Positions 35,116 through 44,746 are shown, counted from the stretch's first letter. The stretch: 64,000 nucleotides of DNA from Streptomyces chartreusis (GCF_008704715.1 NZ_CP023689.1:2790001-2854000); one strand, 5' to 3'. Notes: a model not told the origin generated them from the letters alone. Numbers and translations: made by a program.

Positions 35116-35424
35116 TCAGCCACTCAGCGCCCGCACCCCGGCGGTCACCACCACGGCAGCTCCGACGACGAGCAGGAAGGGCGCTCTCAGGACGAGCGCC
35201 ACGGCGGCGGCCGCGACCCCTGCCGCCCTCGCGTCCAGCACCAGCGCCTGCCCGTCGCCGAACGTCTGCTGGGCCGTGAGGGCGGCGAGCAGGGCGACGG
35301 GCAACAGGGCGGCAAGACGCCGTACGAGAGGCTTCTCCAGGGCGCCCGCCGGCACCAGGAGCCCTATGAGTTTGACGGCGTAGCAGCCGACGACGGTGGC
35401 GCCGATGGCGATCCAGGTGTTCAC
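35116..35424 (-). CDS. azlD: AzlD family branched-chain amino acid exporter subunit
   Basis: This 102-residue protein with about four membrane segments starts VNTWIAIGATVVGCYAVKLIGLLVPAG, typical of AzlD. GTG 35424 overlaps the azlC stop by GTGA. It works as the small partner of AzlC in exporting branched-chain amino acids or analogues. Confidence 0.88.
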   Translation of the reverse strand: MNTWIAIGATVVGCYAVKLIGLLVPAGALEKPLVRRLAALLPVALLAALTAQQTFGDGQALVLDARAAGVAAAAVALVLRAPFLLVVGAAVVVTAGVRALSG

Positions 35425-36143
35425 CGCGCCTCCCCGCCCAGACGCCGTCCCTGCGCCCACAGCACGACCGGCGCGGCGAGCGCGGCCACGAGTACGGGCA
35501 CCCCAGCCGGCAGCACGGGCAGCAGCCCGAGCCCCAGAACCACCGCCAGCCCGGCGACGGCCCGCTCGGTGCCGGTCGTCAGCATGGGGGCGAGCAGCGC
35601 GAGGAACACGGCGGGCCCGGCGGCGTCGAGCCCCCAGGCGGCGGTGTCACCGATGGCCTCGGCCCCCAGTGCGCCCAGCAGCGTCGTGAGATTCCACAGC
35701 ACGTAAAGGCTCAGCCCGGTCACCACGAACCCGATCCGCGCACTGCGCCGAGTGGGCTGCGCCAGTGCGACGACCGTCGTCTCGTCGATCACCCACTGCG
35801 CGGCGAACGGCCGCACCGCGCGCGTGAGGCGCAGCACCTGGGACAGCCGCAGCCCGTAGAAGGCGTTGCGCACGCCCAGGAAGAAGGCCCCGGCAGCCGC
35901 GGTGAACGGACTGCCACCGGCCGCGATCGCCCCGACGAGCGCGAACTGCGACGCCCCCGTGAACACCAGCAGGCTGAGCACACAGGTCTGCAGGAGCGTG
36001 AGCCCACTGCCCGCCGACGTCACCCCGAAAGCGAACCCGGACAGCCCGACGGCGACCCCGACGCCCAGGGCGTCCCGTACGACGGCGGCATCGGGCTTCT
36101 CCGGGCCGACGTGAAGATCTGTGAGAGCGTTCTGTTCTTGCAC
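35421..36143 (-). CDS. azlC: AzlC family branched-chain amino acid exporter subunit
   Basis: This 240-residue integral membrane protein has the AzlC pattern (ALGVGVAVGLSGFAFGVTSAGSGLTLLQTCVLSLLVFTGASQFALVGAIAAGGSPFTAAAGAFFLGVRNAFYGLRLS). GTG 36143 (VQEQNALTD) is preferred; a TTG at 36161 is possible. It follows the AraC gene closely and is coupled to azlD. Confidence 0.88.
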   Translation of the reverse strand: MQEQNALTDLHVGPEKPDAAVVRDALGVGVAVGLSGFAFGVTSAGSGLTLLQTCVLSLLVFTGASQFALVGAIAAGGSPFTAAAGAFFLGVRNAFYGLRLSQVLRLTRAVRPFAAQWVIDETTVVALAQPTRRSARIGFVVTGLSLYVLWNLTTLLGALGAEAIGDTAAWGLDAAGPAVFLALLAPMLTTGTERAVAGLAVVLGLGLLPVLPAGVPVLVAALAAPVVLWAQGRRLGGEAR

Positions 36144-36165
36144 GCCCTCGACGCTAGGCAACCCG

Positions 36166-37002
36166 CTACCGCAGGTCTTGTACGTTCTTGCGCTCCCGCT
36201 GATAGGCCCCCGGCGGCACGCCGATGATCCGGGCGAAGTGCCGATTCAGATGCGGCTGATCGGTGAACCCCACGACGAGCGCCGCCTCCGCCGGCGACAC
36301 CCCTGCATCCAGCAGCCTCCGGGCCCGCCGCACCCGCGCATCGGTCAGCCAGGTGTGCGGCGGCATCCCGTACACATCCCGAAAGGCCCGCAGCAGGGCG
36401 AACGGACTCGTATCAAGGTCGGCAGCCAGCTGCTCCAGACTCGGCGGCTCGGCCATCCGCCCTTCCAGCACCTCACGCGCGCGTACGGCGACGAGACCAC
36501 CCGCAGTCCGCACCTCCCGCTGCGGCATCGCCCCACCGTTCAACCGGAGCAACCGCGTAACGGCCACCCGCAACAAGGTGTCCGCCGCCAGCGCATTCCC
36601 CTCGTCAGCGGCCCGCAGCACCTGATGAACCAGCCTCACCGCATAAGGATCATCAAGCACAGGCCGCACAAACCCGGGCGTACCCCGCACAGAAGTGGTC
36701 TCGGCAGCGATCTCAGCCACAAGCTCGGGCGACGGATACACGGCCCCGTACTGCCACCCCTCAGGCACCCCGGCCCGCCCGGTATGCGGCGTATCAGGAT
36801 TGACCAACGCCAGCGCACCGGCCGCCGCGTACTGATCGGCCCCCCGATGATGAAAGACCTCCACACCCTCAGCGATCGCAGCGATCACAAAGTGCTCATG
36901 GGTATGCCGCACAAAGGTCTTCTCGATATACCGGGCCCGAAGCAGATCGACACCGGGCAACGCGGCATACCGCCAGTGCCGCGCCCGCTCCCGAGAACCC
37001 AT
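36166..37002 (-). CDS. AraC-family regulator
   Basis: This 278-residue protein has an N-terminal AraC ligand-binding cupin (HTHEHFVIAAIAEGVEVFHHRG...LVNPDTPHTG) and a C-terminal double HTH (SLEQLAADLDTSPFALLRAFRDVYGMPPHTWLTDARVRRARRLLDAGVSPAEAALVVGFTDQPHLNRHFARIIGVPPGAYQ). It is the first gene of the azlCD operon and probably controls it. It diverges from lhr. Confidence 0.92.
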   Translation of the reverse strand: MGSRERARHWRYAALPGVDLLRARYIEKTFVRHTHEHFVIAAIAEGVEVFHHRGADQYAAAGALALVNPDTPHTGRAGVPEGWQYGAVYPSPELVAEIAAETTSVRGTPGFVRPVLDDPYAVRLVHQVLRAADEGNALAADTLLRVAVTRLLRLNGGAMPQREVRTAGGLVAVRAREVLEGRMAEPPSLEQLAADLDTSPFALLRAFRDVYGMPPHTWLTDARVRRARRLLDAGVSPAEAALVVGFTDQPHLNRHFARIIGVPPGAYQRERKNVQDLR

Positions 37003-37308
37003 ACCCCCATTCTCCGCGAACGGTCAGGACACGCCGTCAGTGGCTTCCCCACAGCGCGGCACCCGCGTACGGCGGTGAGGGGACGTGCCGGGGGGTGTCC
37101 GCCCGCAGCGGCGGGCGTCAACGCCGAGCACCCTCCTGAGAGAGGGCAACCGCCCGACCGAGGACGGACACCCCCGGCACGTCCCCGACCCACCCCCCCC
37201 CACCCCCAGGCGCTACCCGCACCCCCACCGAACCCGCACAGGCCGCCGCAGGCACCACCATTCCCCCAGCTCAGCCCGATTGTCAGACCCCGGGTGCAGG
37301 ATGGACGC
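37003..37308. other. Divergent spacer with large inverted repeat upstream of lhr
   Basis: The 306-base gap between the AraC gene and lhr contains no gene. It holds a long inverted repeat (37079-37186) and a C-rich run near 37190-37207. Confidence 0.7.
37079..37186. repeat. Long inverted repeat with nested hairpin
   Basis: Arms 37079-37101 and 37165-37186 are complementary along their whole length apart from a single unpaired G. They enclose 63 bases that begin with a GCCCGC-AGCG-GCGGGC hairpin (37101-37116). It lies 120 bases upstream of lhr. It could be a transcription roadblock, a regulatory RNA structure, or a remnant of a small mobile element. Confidence 0.7.
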
Positions 37309-40300
37309 ATGGTCAGCAACCCACACCGAGCCTTGACCGGCTTCTCCCCCGCAACCCGCGGCTGGTTCACGGGCGCCTTCTCCGCGCCCACCCCAGCCCA
37401 GGCAGGCGCGTGGCAAGCCATCAACGAGGGCTCGGACGTGCTGGTCGTAGCCCCCACCGGCTCGGGCAAAACCCTCGCGGCCTTCCTCGCCGCCCTGGAC
37501 CAGCTGGCCTCCACACCCCCACCGGCCGACCCCAAGAAACGCTGCCGGGTCCTCTACGTCTCCCCCCTCAAGGCCCTCGCCGTCGACGTGGAGCGCAACC
37601 TCCGCAGCCCCCTGACCGGCATCCGCCAGGAATCCGTCCGCCTGGGCCTCCCCGAACCCGAGGTGAAGGCCGGCATCCGCTCCGGCGACACCCCCGCCGC
37701 AGAGCGCCGAGCCCTGGCGACCCGCCCCCCGGACATCCTCATCACGACCCCCGAGTCCTTGTTCCTGATGCTGACGTCGGCCACCCGCGACGCCCTGACC
37801 GGCATCGAGACGGTGATCCTGGACGAGGTCCACGCGGTGGCGGGCACCAAGCGCGGCGCCCACCTGGCCCTCACCCTGGAGCGCCTGGACGAACTCCTCC
37901 CGAAGCCGGCCCGCCGCATCGGCCTCTCCGCGACGGTCCGCCCGGTCGACGAGATCGCCCGCTACCTCTCCCCCCACCGCAAGGTGGAGATCGTCCAGCC
38001 GAAGTCGGGCAAGGAGTTCGACCTCTCGGTCGTCGTCCCCGTCGAGGACCTCGGCGAACTGGGCGGCTCCCCGGTGGCAGACGGCTCCGAAGGCGCGGAG
38101 CGTCCCTCGATCTGGCCGCACGTCGAGGAGCGCATCACCGACCTCGTCCAGTCCCACCGCTCCACGATCGTCTTCGCCAACTCCCGCCGCCTCGCGGAAC
38201 GCCTCTGCAACCGCCTCAACGAGATCGCCTACGAGCGCGCCACCGGCGAAACCCTGGACGAACACCACGCCCCGGCGGAACTCATGGGCGGCTCAGGAGG
38301 AGCCCAGGGCGCACCCCCGGTCATCGCCCGAGCCCACCACGGCTCCGTCTCCAAGGAGCAGCGCGCCCTCGTAGAAGAGGATCTCAAGGCCGGCCGCCTC
38401 CCCGCCGTCGTAGCCACCTCCAGCCTCGAACTCGGCATCGACATGGGCGCGGTGGACCTTGTGGTCCAGGTCGAATCACCCCCTTCCGTGGCCTCCGGCC
38501 TCCAGCGCGTGGGCCGCGCGGGCCACCAGGTCGGCGCCGTCTCCACCGGCGTGGTGTTCCCGAAGTACCGCGGCGACCTGGTCCAGGCGGCAGTGGTCAC
38601 CGAGCGCATGCGCACGGGCGCCATCGAGTCCCTCAGGGTTCCCGCCAACCCTCTCGACGTCCTCGCCCAGCAGATCGTCGCGATGACGGCGATGGACACG
38701 TGGCAGTTCGACGACCTCCTCGCCACCGTCCGCCGGGCAGCGCCCTTCGCGTCCCTCCCGGAGTCCGCCTTCACCGCGGTCCTCGACATGCTCGCCGGCC
38801 GCTACCCGTCCGACGCCTTCGCGGAACTGCGCCCGCGCGTGGTCTGGGACCGGGTCGCCGGCACGATCACCGGCCGCCCAGGCGCCCAGCGCCTCGCCGT
38901 CACCTCCGGCGGCACCATCCCCGACCGCGGCCTCTTCGGTGTGTTCCTCGCCGGCTCGGACCCCAAGAAGGGCGGCGGCCGGGTCGGTGAGCTCGACGAG
39001 GAGATGGTCTACGAGTCCCGCGTCGGCGACGTCTTCACGCTCGGCACCAGTTCCTGGCGCATCGAGGACATCACCCGCGACCGCGTCCTGGTCTCCCCGG
39101 CACCGGGCGTACCGGGCCGCCTGCCGTTCTGGAAGGGCGACCAGCTGGGCCGCCCGCTGGAACTGGGCCGCGCGGTAGGTGCGTTCCTGCGCGAGGTCGG
39201 CTCGCTGTCCAAGGACGACGCCCGCCTGCGCCTGGTCACGGCGGGCCTGGACGCGTGGGCGGCCGACAACGTCCTGTCGTACCTGGACGAGCAGCGCGAG
39301 GCGTGCGGTCACGTCCCGGACGACCGCACGATCGTCGTCGAGCGCTTCCGGGACGAGCTCGGCGACTGGCGCGTCGTCGTGCACTCCCCCTTCGGCGCCC
39401 AGGTGCACGCCCCCTGGGCCTTGGCGCTGGGCGCGAAGCTCTCCGAGCGGTACGGCATGGACGCGCAGGTCATGCACGCCGACGACGGCATCGTGCTGCG
39501 CCTGCCGGACGCCGACCTGATGGGCCTGGACCTGCTGGACCAGGAGCCGCGCAAGGCCGGCACGGAGTACGACGCCGACCAGGCGCCCGTCGGCGCGGCG
39601 GACGTCGTCTTCGACAAGGGCGACGTCGACCAGATGGTCACCGATCAGGTCGGCGGCTCGGCGCTGTTCGCCTCCCGGTTCCGCGAGTGCGCCGCTCGCG
39701 CGCTGCTGCTGCCGCGCCGCAACCCCGGCAAGCGCACCCCGCTGTGGCAGCAGCGCCAGCGCGCGGCCCAACTGCTCCAGGTGGCGAGCGAGTTCGGCTC
39801 CTTCCCGATCGTCCTGGAAGCGGTCCGCGAGTGCCTCCAGGACGTCTTCGACGTGCCCGGGCTCGTGGAGCTGATGGGCGACCTGGAGTCCCGCAAGGTG
39901 CGCCTCGTCGAGGTCACCACCCCCGAGCCGTCCCCCTTCGCCCGCTCCCTCCTCTTCGGGTACGTCGCGCAGTTCCTGTACGAGGGCGACTCCCCGCTCG
40001 CCGAGCGCCGCGCGGCCGCCCTGTCGCTGGACTCGCGGCTGCTTGCGGAGCTGCTCGGCCAGGCGGAGCTGCGTGAGCTGCTGGATGCCGAGGTGCTGAC
40101 CGAGCTGGAGCGCGAGCTCCAGTGGCTCACCGAGGACCGCCGCGTGAAGGACGCCGAGGGCGTCGCGGACCTCCTGCGCCTGCTCGGCCCGCTCACCGAC
40201 GCCGAGTTGGCCGAGCGGGGCGCCGAGCCGCACTGGGCCCAGGAGCTGGCCGGCGCCCGCCGCGCCATCAAGGTCCGTGTCGCCGGCACCGACCACTGGG

Positions 40301-42303
40301 CGGCGATCGAGGACGCGGGCCGCCTGCGCGACGCGCTCGGTACGGCTCTGCCCGTCGGCGTCCCCGAAGCCTTCACCGAGCCGGTCAAGGATCCGCTCGG
40401 CGATCTCCTCGCCCGCTATGCCCGCACCCACGGCCCCTTCACCTCGGCCACGGCGGCGGCCCGCTTCGGCCTGGGCGTGGCGATCACCGACGGCGCCCTA
40501 CAGCGGCTGGCGGCCGGCGGGCGCGTCGTACAGGGCGAGTTCCACCCCGCCGGCATCGGCCAGGAGTGGTGCGACGCGACGGTCCTGCGCCGACTGCGCC
40601 GCCGTTCCCTCGCCGCGCTGCGGCACGAACTGGAGCCGGTGCCGCCGGCCGCGCTCGCACAGTTCCTGCCGCAGTGGCAGCACATCGGCAAAGGCCACGG
40701 TCTGCGCGGCATCGACGGACTCGTCCGCGCCATCGAACAGTTGCAGGGCGCGTCCGTGCCCGCGTCCGCCCTGGAGAAGCTCGTCCTGCCGTCACGCGTC
40801 GCCGGCTACAACCCCGCGATGCTCGACGAGCTCACCTCGGCCGGCGAGGTCGTCTGGGCCGGAGCTGGCTCGCTCCCCGGGAAGGACGGCTGGGTCTCCC
40901 TCTATATGGCGGACGCGGCTCCACTGCTCCTGCCGCAGCCCCACCCCCCGGAGCTGACGGCACTGCACCAGTCCGTCCTGGACACCCTCTCCGGCGGCTA
41001 CGGCCTGTTCTTCCGCCAGATCGCCGACCAGATCCGAGCGACCACCCACCCCGACGCCACCGATCCCCAACTCGCCGACGCCCTCTGGGAGCTGGCCTGG
41101 TCGGGCCGTCTGACCAACGACACCCTTGCCCCCATGCGTGCCCTGCTGGGTTCGGGCCGCACTGCGGGCTCCACGGCCCACCGCGCCAAGCGCACGATTC
41201 CCCGGGGCCGCTACGGCTCCCTCACGTCCGCCGCCCGCCCCGCGTCCCGCACCGGCCCGCCGACGGTCGCCGGCCGCTGGTCCGTGCTCCCGGCACACGA
41301 ACCCGACCCCACGGTCCGTGCACACGCCCTCGCCCGCACCCTCCTCGACCGGCACGGCGTGGTGACCCGGGGAGCGGTCGGCGCGGAAGGCGTGGAGGGA
41401 GGCTTCTCGGCGACGTACCGCATCCTGTCCGTCTTCGAGGAGAGCGGCCAGGCCCGCCGCGGCTATGTGGTGGAGGGACTCGGCGCGGCCCAGTTCGCGA
41501 TGGACGGCGCGGTGGACCGCCTCCGCGCGGTCTCCAACGCCCGCGACCGAGGCGACGACCTGCCGGGCCCGGCCGCTCCCGGCCCCTTCGGCCCAACTCC
41601 TCCGTACGGCACAGGGAATCCCGACGCCGACGGGGCCGGCACATCGGCGTACGACAACCCGGATGGCGCCCCCACGTCCGACAACCCCGACGGCTCTCCC
41701 GCCTACGAAAACCCCGACGGCACCCCCGCCTACGACATCCCCGACCTCGACCACGACTTCCTGGACGCCCACCTCGGACCGAGCGAATGGGTCTCGCCCC
41801 GCGACCTCGCCCCCGAGGCCGGCCGACGTACCCCGCAGGGGCCGGCCGGGCACAACGGCGGAAACCAGTACGGTCCCGGCACCGCCTCCCGCCGCACCCG
41901 GCCCACCCCTGACACCCGGGCCGTCGTACTCGCCGCCGCCGACCCGGCGAACGCCTACGGCGCCGCACTCGGCTGGCCCGAGCCCCCCACCGGCGCCGGG
42001 CACAAGCCAGGCCGCAAGGCGGGCTCCCTGGTGGTCCTCGTCGACGGGGAGCTGACCCTCTACATGGAGCGCGGCGGCAAGACCCTGCTGGCCTGGCCGT
42101 CGGCCCCGGACACCGAACCCACCGACGACCCCCGTCTGCACACGGCGGCGGAGGCCCTCGCCTCGGCCGCCCGCGCGGGCTCCCTCGGCACGGTCACCGT
42201 GGAACGGGTGAACGGCGCCTCGGCACTGACGTCCCCCATGGGCACCCTCCTGGAAGGAGCGGGGTTCATCGCAACGCCCAGAGGCCTGCGCCTACGCGCC
42301 TGA
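37309..42303 (+). CDS. lhr: Large ATP-dependent helicase Lhr
   Basis: This 1664-residue superfamily 2 helicase acts on nucleic acid during repair. Walker A APTGSGKT is at residues 48-55 and DEVH at 172-175, followed by SATV, the helicase C-domain motifs SSLELGIDMG and QRVGRAGHQ, then the Lhr-core winged-helix region and the long C-terminal domain. A Pro/Asp/Gly-rich insert with repeated NPDG units (about 41610-41745) interrupts the C-terminal part. ATG 37309 gives MVSNPHRALTGFSPATRGWFTGAFSAPTPAQ, the expected start. The Fpg/Nei gene follows by 67 bases, a pairing that suggests a shared role in DNA damage repair. Confidence 0.95.
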   Translation: MVSNPHRALTGFSPATRGWFTGAFSAPTPAQAGAWQAINEGSDVLVVAPTGSGKTLAAFLAALDQLASTPPPADPKKRCRVLYVSPLKALAVDVERNLRSPLTGIRQESVRLGLPEPEVKAGIRSGDTPAAERRALATRPPDILITTPESLFLMLTSATRDALTGIETVILDEVHAVAGTKRGAHLALTLERLDELLPKPARRIGLSATVRPVDEIARYLSPHRKVEIVQPKSGKEFDLSVVVPVEDLGELGGSPVADGSEGAERPSIWPHVEERITDLVQSHRSTIVFANSRRLAERLCNRLNEIAYERATGETLDEHHAPAELMGGSGGAQGAPPVIARAHHGSVSKEQRALVEEDLKAGRLPAVVATSSLELGIDMGAVDLVVQVESPPSVASGLQRVGRAGHQVGAVSTGVVFPKYRGDLVQAAVVTERMRTGAIESLRVPANPLDVLAQQIVAMTAMDTWQFDDLLATVRRAAPFASLPESAFTAVLDMLAGRYPSDAFAELRPRVVWDRVAGTITGRPGAQRLAVTSGGTIPDRGLFGVFLAGSDPKKGGGRVGELDEEMVYESRVGDVFTLGTSSWRIEDITRDRVLVSPAPGVPGRLPFWKGDQLGRPLELGRAVGAFLREVGSLSKDDARLRLVTAGLDAWAADNVLSYLDEQREACGHVPDDRTIVVERFRDELGDWRVVVHSPFGAQVHAPWALALGAKLSERYGMDAQVMHADDGIVLRLPDADLMGLDLLDQEPRKAGTEYDADQAPVGAADVVFDKGDVDQMVTDQVGGSALFASRFRECAARALLLPRRNPGKRTPLWQQRQRAAQLLQVASEFGSFPIVLEAVRECLQDVFDVPGLVELMGDLESRKVRLVEVTTPEPSPFARSLLFGYVAQFLYEGDSPLAERRAAALSLDSRLLAELLGQAELRELLDAEVLTELERELQWLTEDRRVKDAEGVADLLRLLGPLTDAELAERGAEPHWAQELAGARRAIKVRVAGTDHWAAIEDAGRLRDALGTALPVGVPEAFTEPVKDPLGDLLARYARTHGPFTSATAAARFGLGVAITDGALQRLAAGGRVVQGEFHPAGIGQEWCDATVLRRLRRRSLAALRHELEPVPPAALAQFLPQWQHIGKGHGLRGIDGLVRAIEQLQGASVPASALEKLVLPSRVAGYNPAMLDELTSAGEVVWAGAGSLPGKDGWVSLYMADAAPLLLPQPHPPELTALHQSVLDTLSGGYGLFFRQIADQIRATTHPDATDPQLADALWELAWSGRLTNDTLAPMRALLGSGRTAGSTAHRAKRTIPRGRYGSLTSAARPASRTGPPTVAGRWSVLPAHEPDPTVRAHALARTLLDRHGVVTRGAVGAEGVEGGFSATYRILSVFEESGQARRGYVVEGLGAAQFAMDGAVDRLRAVSNARDRGDDLPGPAAPGPFGPTPPYGTGNPDADGAGTSAYDNPDGAPTSDNPDGSPAYENPDGTPAYDIPDLDHDFLDAHLGPSEWVSPRDLAPEAGRRTPQGPAGHNGGNQYGPGTASRRTRPTPDTRAVVLAAADPANAYGAALGWPEPPTGAGHKPGRKAGSLVVLVDGELTLYMERGGKTLLAWPSAPDTEPTDDPRLHTAAEALASAARAGSLGTVTVERVNGASALTSPMGTLLEGAGFIATPRGLRLRA

Positions 42304-42370
42304 CGCCGGAGACATGGCACCCAGCCCTGACCAGCCCACCCTGACCGTCCCCCCATGCCACCCTTGACCC

Positions 42371-43288
42371 ATGCCCGAAGGAGACACGGTCTGGCAGACG
42401 GCGAAGCGGCTGCACGCCGCCCTCGCCGGCGGGACGCTGTCCCGTAGCGACTTCCGGGTGCCCAAGTACGCCACGGCCGACCTCACGGGCCGCACCGTCC
42501 TGGACGTCACCCCCCGCGGCAAACACCTCCTGACCCGCGTCGAAGGCGGCCTGACGATCCACTCGCATCTGGGGATGGAAGGCTCCTGGAAGATCTTCAC
42601 CGACCAGCAGCGCTGGACAGGCGGCCCCGTCCACCAGATCCGAGCGATCCTCACCGCCACCCCCGCCCCCACCCACACGCCCAACACCCCAGCCACCCCC
42701 GACGCCCACCCAGCCACCTACACAGCCGTCGGCTACCGCCTCCCCGTCCTCGAACTCCTCCGCACCACCGAGGAAGACCGCGCCGTAGGCCACCTCGGCC
42801 CCGACCTGCTGGGCCCGGACTGGGATCCCGACCGCGCCCTCGCCAACCTCCTCACGGACCCTGCCCGCCAGCTCGGCGAGGCCCTGCTGGACCAGCGCAA
42901 CCTCGCCGGCATCGGCAATGTCTACAAGAGCGAGCTCTGCTTCCTCCTCCGCGTCACCCCCTGGCTCCCCATCGGCGCGCTCCCCGCCGAGCACACGGCC
43001 CAACTGCCGCTCCTCGCCAAGAAACTGCTGGAAGCCAACCGCGACCGCCCGATCCGCAACACCACGGGCCGACGAGGCCAGGATCTCTTCGTCTACGGCC
43101 GTGCCCGCCGCCCCTGCCTGCGCTGCGCCACCCCGATCCGCGTGGCCGACCAAGGCGACGGTTCCCGCGAGCGCCCCACCTACTGGTGCCCCAACTGCCA
43201 GGCGGGCCCGACCCCCAGCCGGACACCCGGCGCCACCCCACACCACGGAACCCAGCACCGAGAAACCCAGCACCGTACGACCAATTGA
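42371..43288 (+). CDS. Fpg/Nei family DNA glycosylase
   Basis: This 305-residue base-excision enzyme starts MPEGDTVW, with catalytic Pro (after Met removal) and Glu, as in endonuclease VIII. The helix-two-turn-helix segment LDQRNLAGIGNVYKSELCFLLR and a zinc finger (CLRCATPI...YWCPNC) are present. A Pro/Thr-rich insertion (ATPAPTHTPNTPATPDAHPATYT) and a His/Gln/Thr-rich tail are unusual. It is probably co-expressed with lhr. Confidence 0.93.
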   Translation: MPEGDTVWQTAKRLHAALAGGTLSRSDFRVPKYATADLTGRTVLDVTPRGKHLLTRVEGGLTIHSHLGMEGSWKIFTDQQRWTGGPVHQIRAILTATPAPTHTPNTPATPDAHPATYTAVGYRLPVLELLRTTEEDRAVGHLGPDLLGPDWDPDRALANLLTDPARQLGEALLDQRNLAGIGNVYKSELCFLLRVTPWLPIGALPAEHTAQLPLLAKKLLEANRDRPIRNTTGRRGQDLFVYGRARRPCLRCATPIRVADQGDGSRERPTYWCPNCQAGPTPSRTPGATPHHGTQHRETQHRTTN

Positions 43289-43320
43289 CGACCCGTCAGA
43301 TTCACTCGTACCGTCCCTTC

Positions 43321-44085
43321 ATGGCCGTAAAGGCGTACGACCTCACCGGACGCACCGCATTCGTCACCGGCGCCGCCAGCGGCATCGGCCGCGCGTCGGC
43401 CGTGCTGCTCGCCGAGGCCGGCGCGACCGTGCACTGCGCCGACCGTGACGCGCAGGGCCTGCACGACACGGCGACCCTGATCAAGTCGAGCGGCGGCACC
43501 GCCCACGTCCACCACCTCGACGTCACCGACCGCGCCCAGCTCGGCCAGGCCGTCGCCGCCTGCGAGCGGCTGGACGTGATGGCGGCGGTCGCCGGGATCA
43601 TGCACAGCAGCCCGGTCCTGGAGACCCGCGACGAGGACCTCGACCGGGTGCTGAGCGTCAACTTCAAGGGAGTGCTCTACGCCTGCCAGGAGGCGGCCCG
43701 CGCGATGCTCGCCCAGGGGGTCCGGGGCAGCATCGTCACCATGGCCTCGGGCGCCGTGGACACCGGCGGCCCCGGCCTGCTCTGCTACGGCGCGGCCAAG
43801 GCAGCCGTCGTGCAGCTCACGAAGACGCTGGCGACCGAGATGGGCCCGCACGGAATCCGCGTGAACGCCGTCGCGCCGGGCTGGATCCGCACTCCCATGA
43901 CCGACCGACACGACACCGAGGCACAGACTCACACCGAGACGTTCATGGCGCGGATGTCGCCGCTGGGCCGGGTCGGTGAAGCGGAGGACGTCGCGCACGC
44001 GGTGCTCCACCTGGCATCCGACGCGTCGGCCTTCACCACGGGCCAGATCCTGCGCCCGAACGGCGGTGTGGCAATGCCGTGGTAA
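43321..44085 (+). CDS. Short-chain dehydrogenase/reductase
   Basis: This 254-residue classical SDR has the NAD(P) motif TGAASGIG near residue 16, the catalytic YGAAK Tyr/Lys, and the Ser in MASGAV. The acidic residue in ADRD at the end of beta-2 suggests NAD preference. It ends TTGQILRPNGGVAMPW. The last about 16 codons and stop are repeated in degenerate form downstream. Substrate is unknown. Confidence 0.9.
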   Translation: MAVKAYDLTGRTAFVTGAASGIGRASAVLLAEAGATVHCADRDAQGLHDTATLIKSSGGTAHVHHLDVTDRAQLGQAVAACERLDVMAAVAGIMHSSPVLETRDEDLDRVLSVNFKGVLYACQEAARAMLAQGVRGSIVTMASGAVDTGGPGLLCYGAAKAAVVQLTKTLATEMGPHGIRVNAVAPGWIRTPMTDRHDTEAQTHTETFMARMSPLGRVGEAEDVAHAVLHLASDASAFTTGQILRPNGGVAMPW

Positions 44086-44190
44086 CGCCCCTCATCACGG
44101 CCCAGAACCTGCGCCCGAACCACGGTGTGGCACTGCCGAGGTAACCGCCCCTCACCACCGTCCAGATCCGGCATCCGAACCGCGAGTAGC
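44033..44190 (+). repeat. Tandem copies of the SDR 3' end
   Basis: The segment from 44033 recurs at 44092 (offset 59) and again in decayed form at 44152 (offset 60). The second copy encodes an SDR-like tail (ITAQNLRPNHGVALPR) and a stop. This is tandem duplication of a gene end, followed by drift. Confidence 0.75.
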
Positions 44191-44436
44191 CGCCGCGGCG
44201 ACCCGCCCCGTCCGCCCGGCCCGCCAGGCCCGCGCCCACCGCCGTGGATCGACGGCGCCCACGGCCCGCGCCTTCGGCACACAGTGCACCGGCAACAGGC
44301 TCAGCCCCCATCCCCCGGCGGCGACGCCCGCTTCCAGCACTCCGGCGTCCGGCGCCAGCGCGAGCCGCAGCACGGCCCACCACCACAGCGCCCCGAACCC
44401 GAGAGCCGCCCCCCAGCGGACTATCGGCCGTGCCAT
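44152..44436 (-). CDS. Small membrane protein
   Basis: This 94-residue protein starts MARPIVRWGAALGFGALWWWAVLRLALAPDAG and has two hydrophobic segments (GALWWWAVLRLALAP and VAAGGWGLSLLPVHC). GGAGGTGAG just before the ATG is a strong ribosome binding site, so it is a real gene. Its 3' end runs into the SDR tail repeats, so its C-terminus (GSDAGSGRW) may be recently altered. Function is unknown. Confidence 0.65.
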   Translation of the reverse strand: MARPIVRWGAALGFGALWWWAVLRLALAPDAGVLEAGVAAGGWGLSLLPVHCVPKARAVGAVDPRRWARAWRAGRTGRVAAAATRGSDAGSGRW

Positions 44437-44746
44437 CCGCTCACCTCCAGCCCGAGGCTAGGCCGCCCGCCACACCGGCCGGGAGGGCGCAGCAACGGCA
44501 ACAGTGACGGCGCGGGCCAACGCCTTCACGCCGCGTCGCGCGCCATCACACCCACCATGACCGCGTGATCACACTCCGGCAAACGGACCCGACGGCGACG
44601 ACAGACCCGCCGGCCCAGCCGAAGGCGCCGACCCCGGACAGCACGAAACCCCGGCCGCTCTCCCCCAGGTCTCCCTGGAGAAGCCCCGGCCGGGGTCTCA
44701 CACAACTCCTCAGCGCATGGTCAGCCCATGCGCACGGGCGTCACCG
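44437..44746. other. Spacer with clgR terminator
   Basis: The 310-base gap between the small membrane protein and clgR (both minus strand) contains a hairpin at 44648-44696 and nothing else identifiable. Confidence 0.55.
44648..44696 (-). terminator. Probable terminator of the ftsK-clgR gene group
   Basis: ACCCCGGCC/GGCCGGGGT arms (44648-44656 and 44688-44696) enclose a smaller CCAGG/CCTGG stem. It lies 50 bases downstream of clgR. Confidence 0.6.

Noticed and set aside
38476..42141. Long minus-strand open frames opposite lhr
   Set aside because: They arise from codon bias of the opposite strand and show no recognisable domain.
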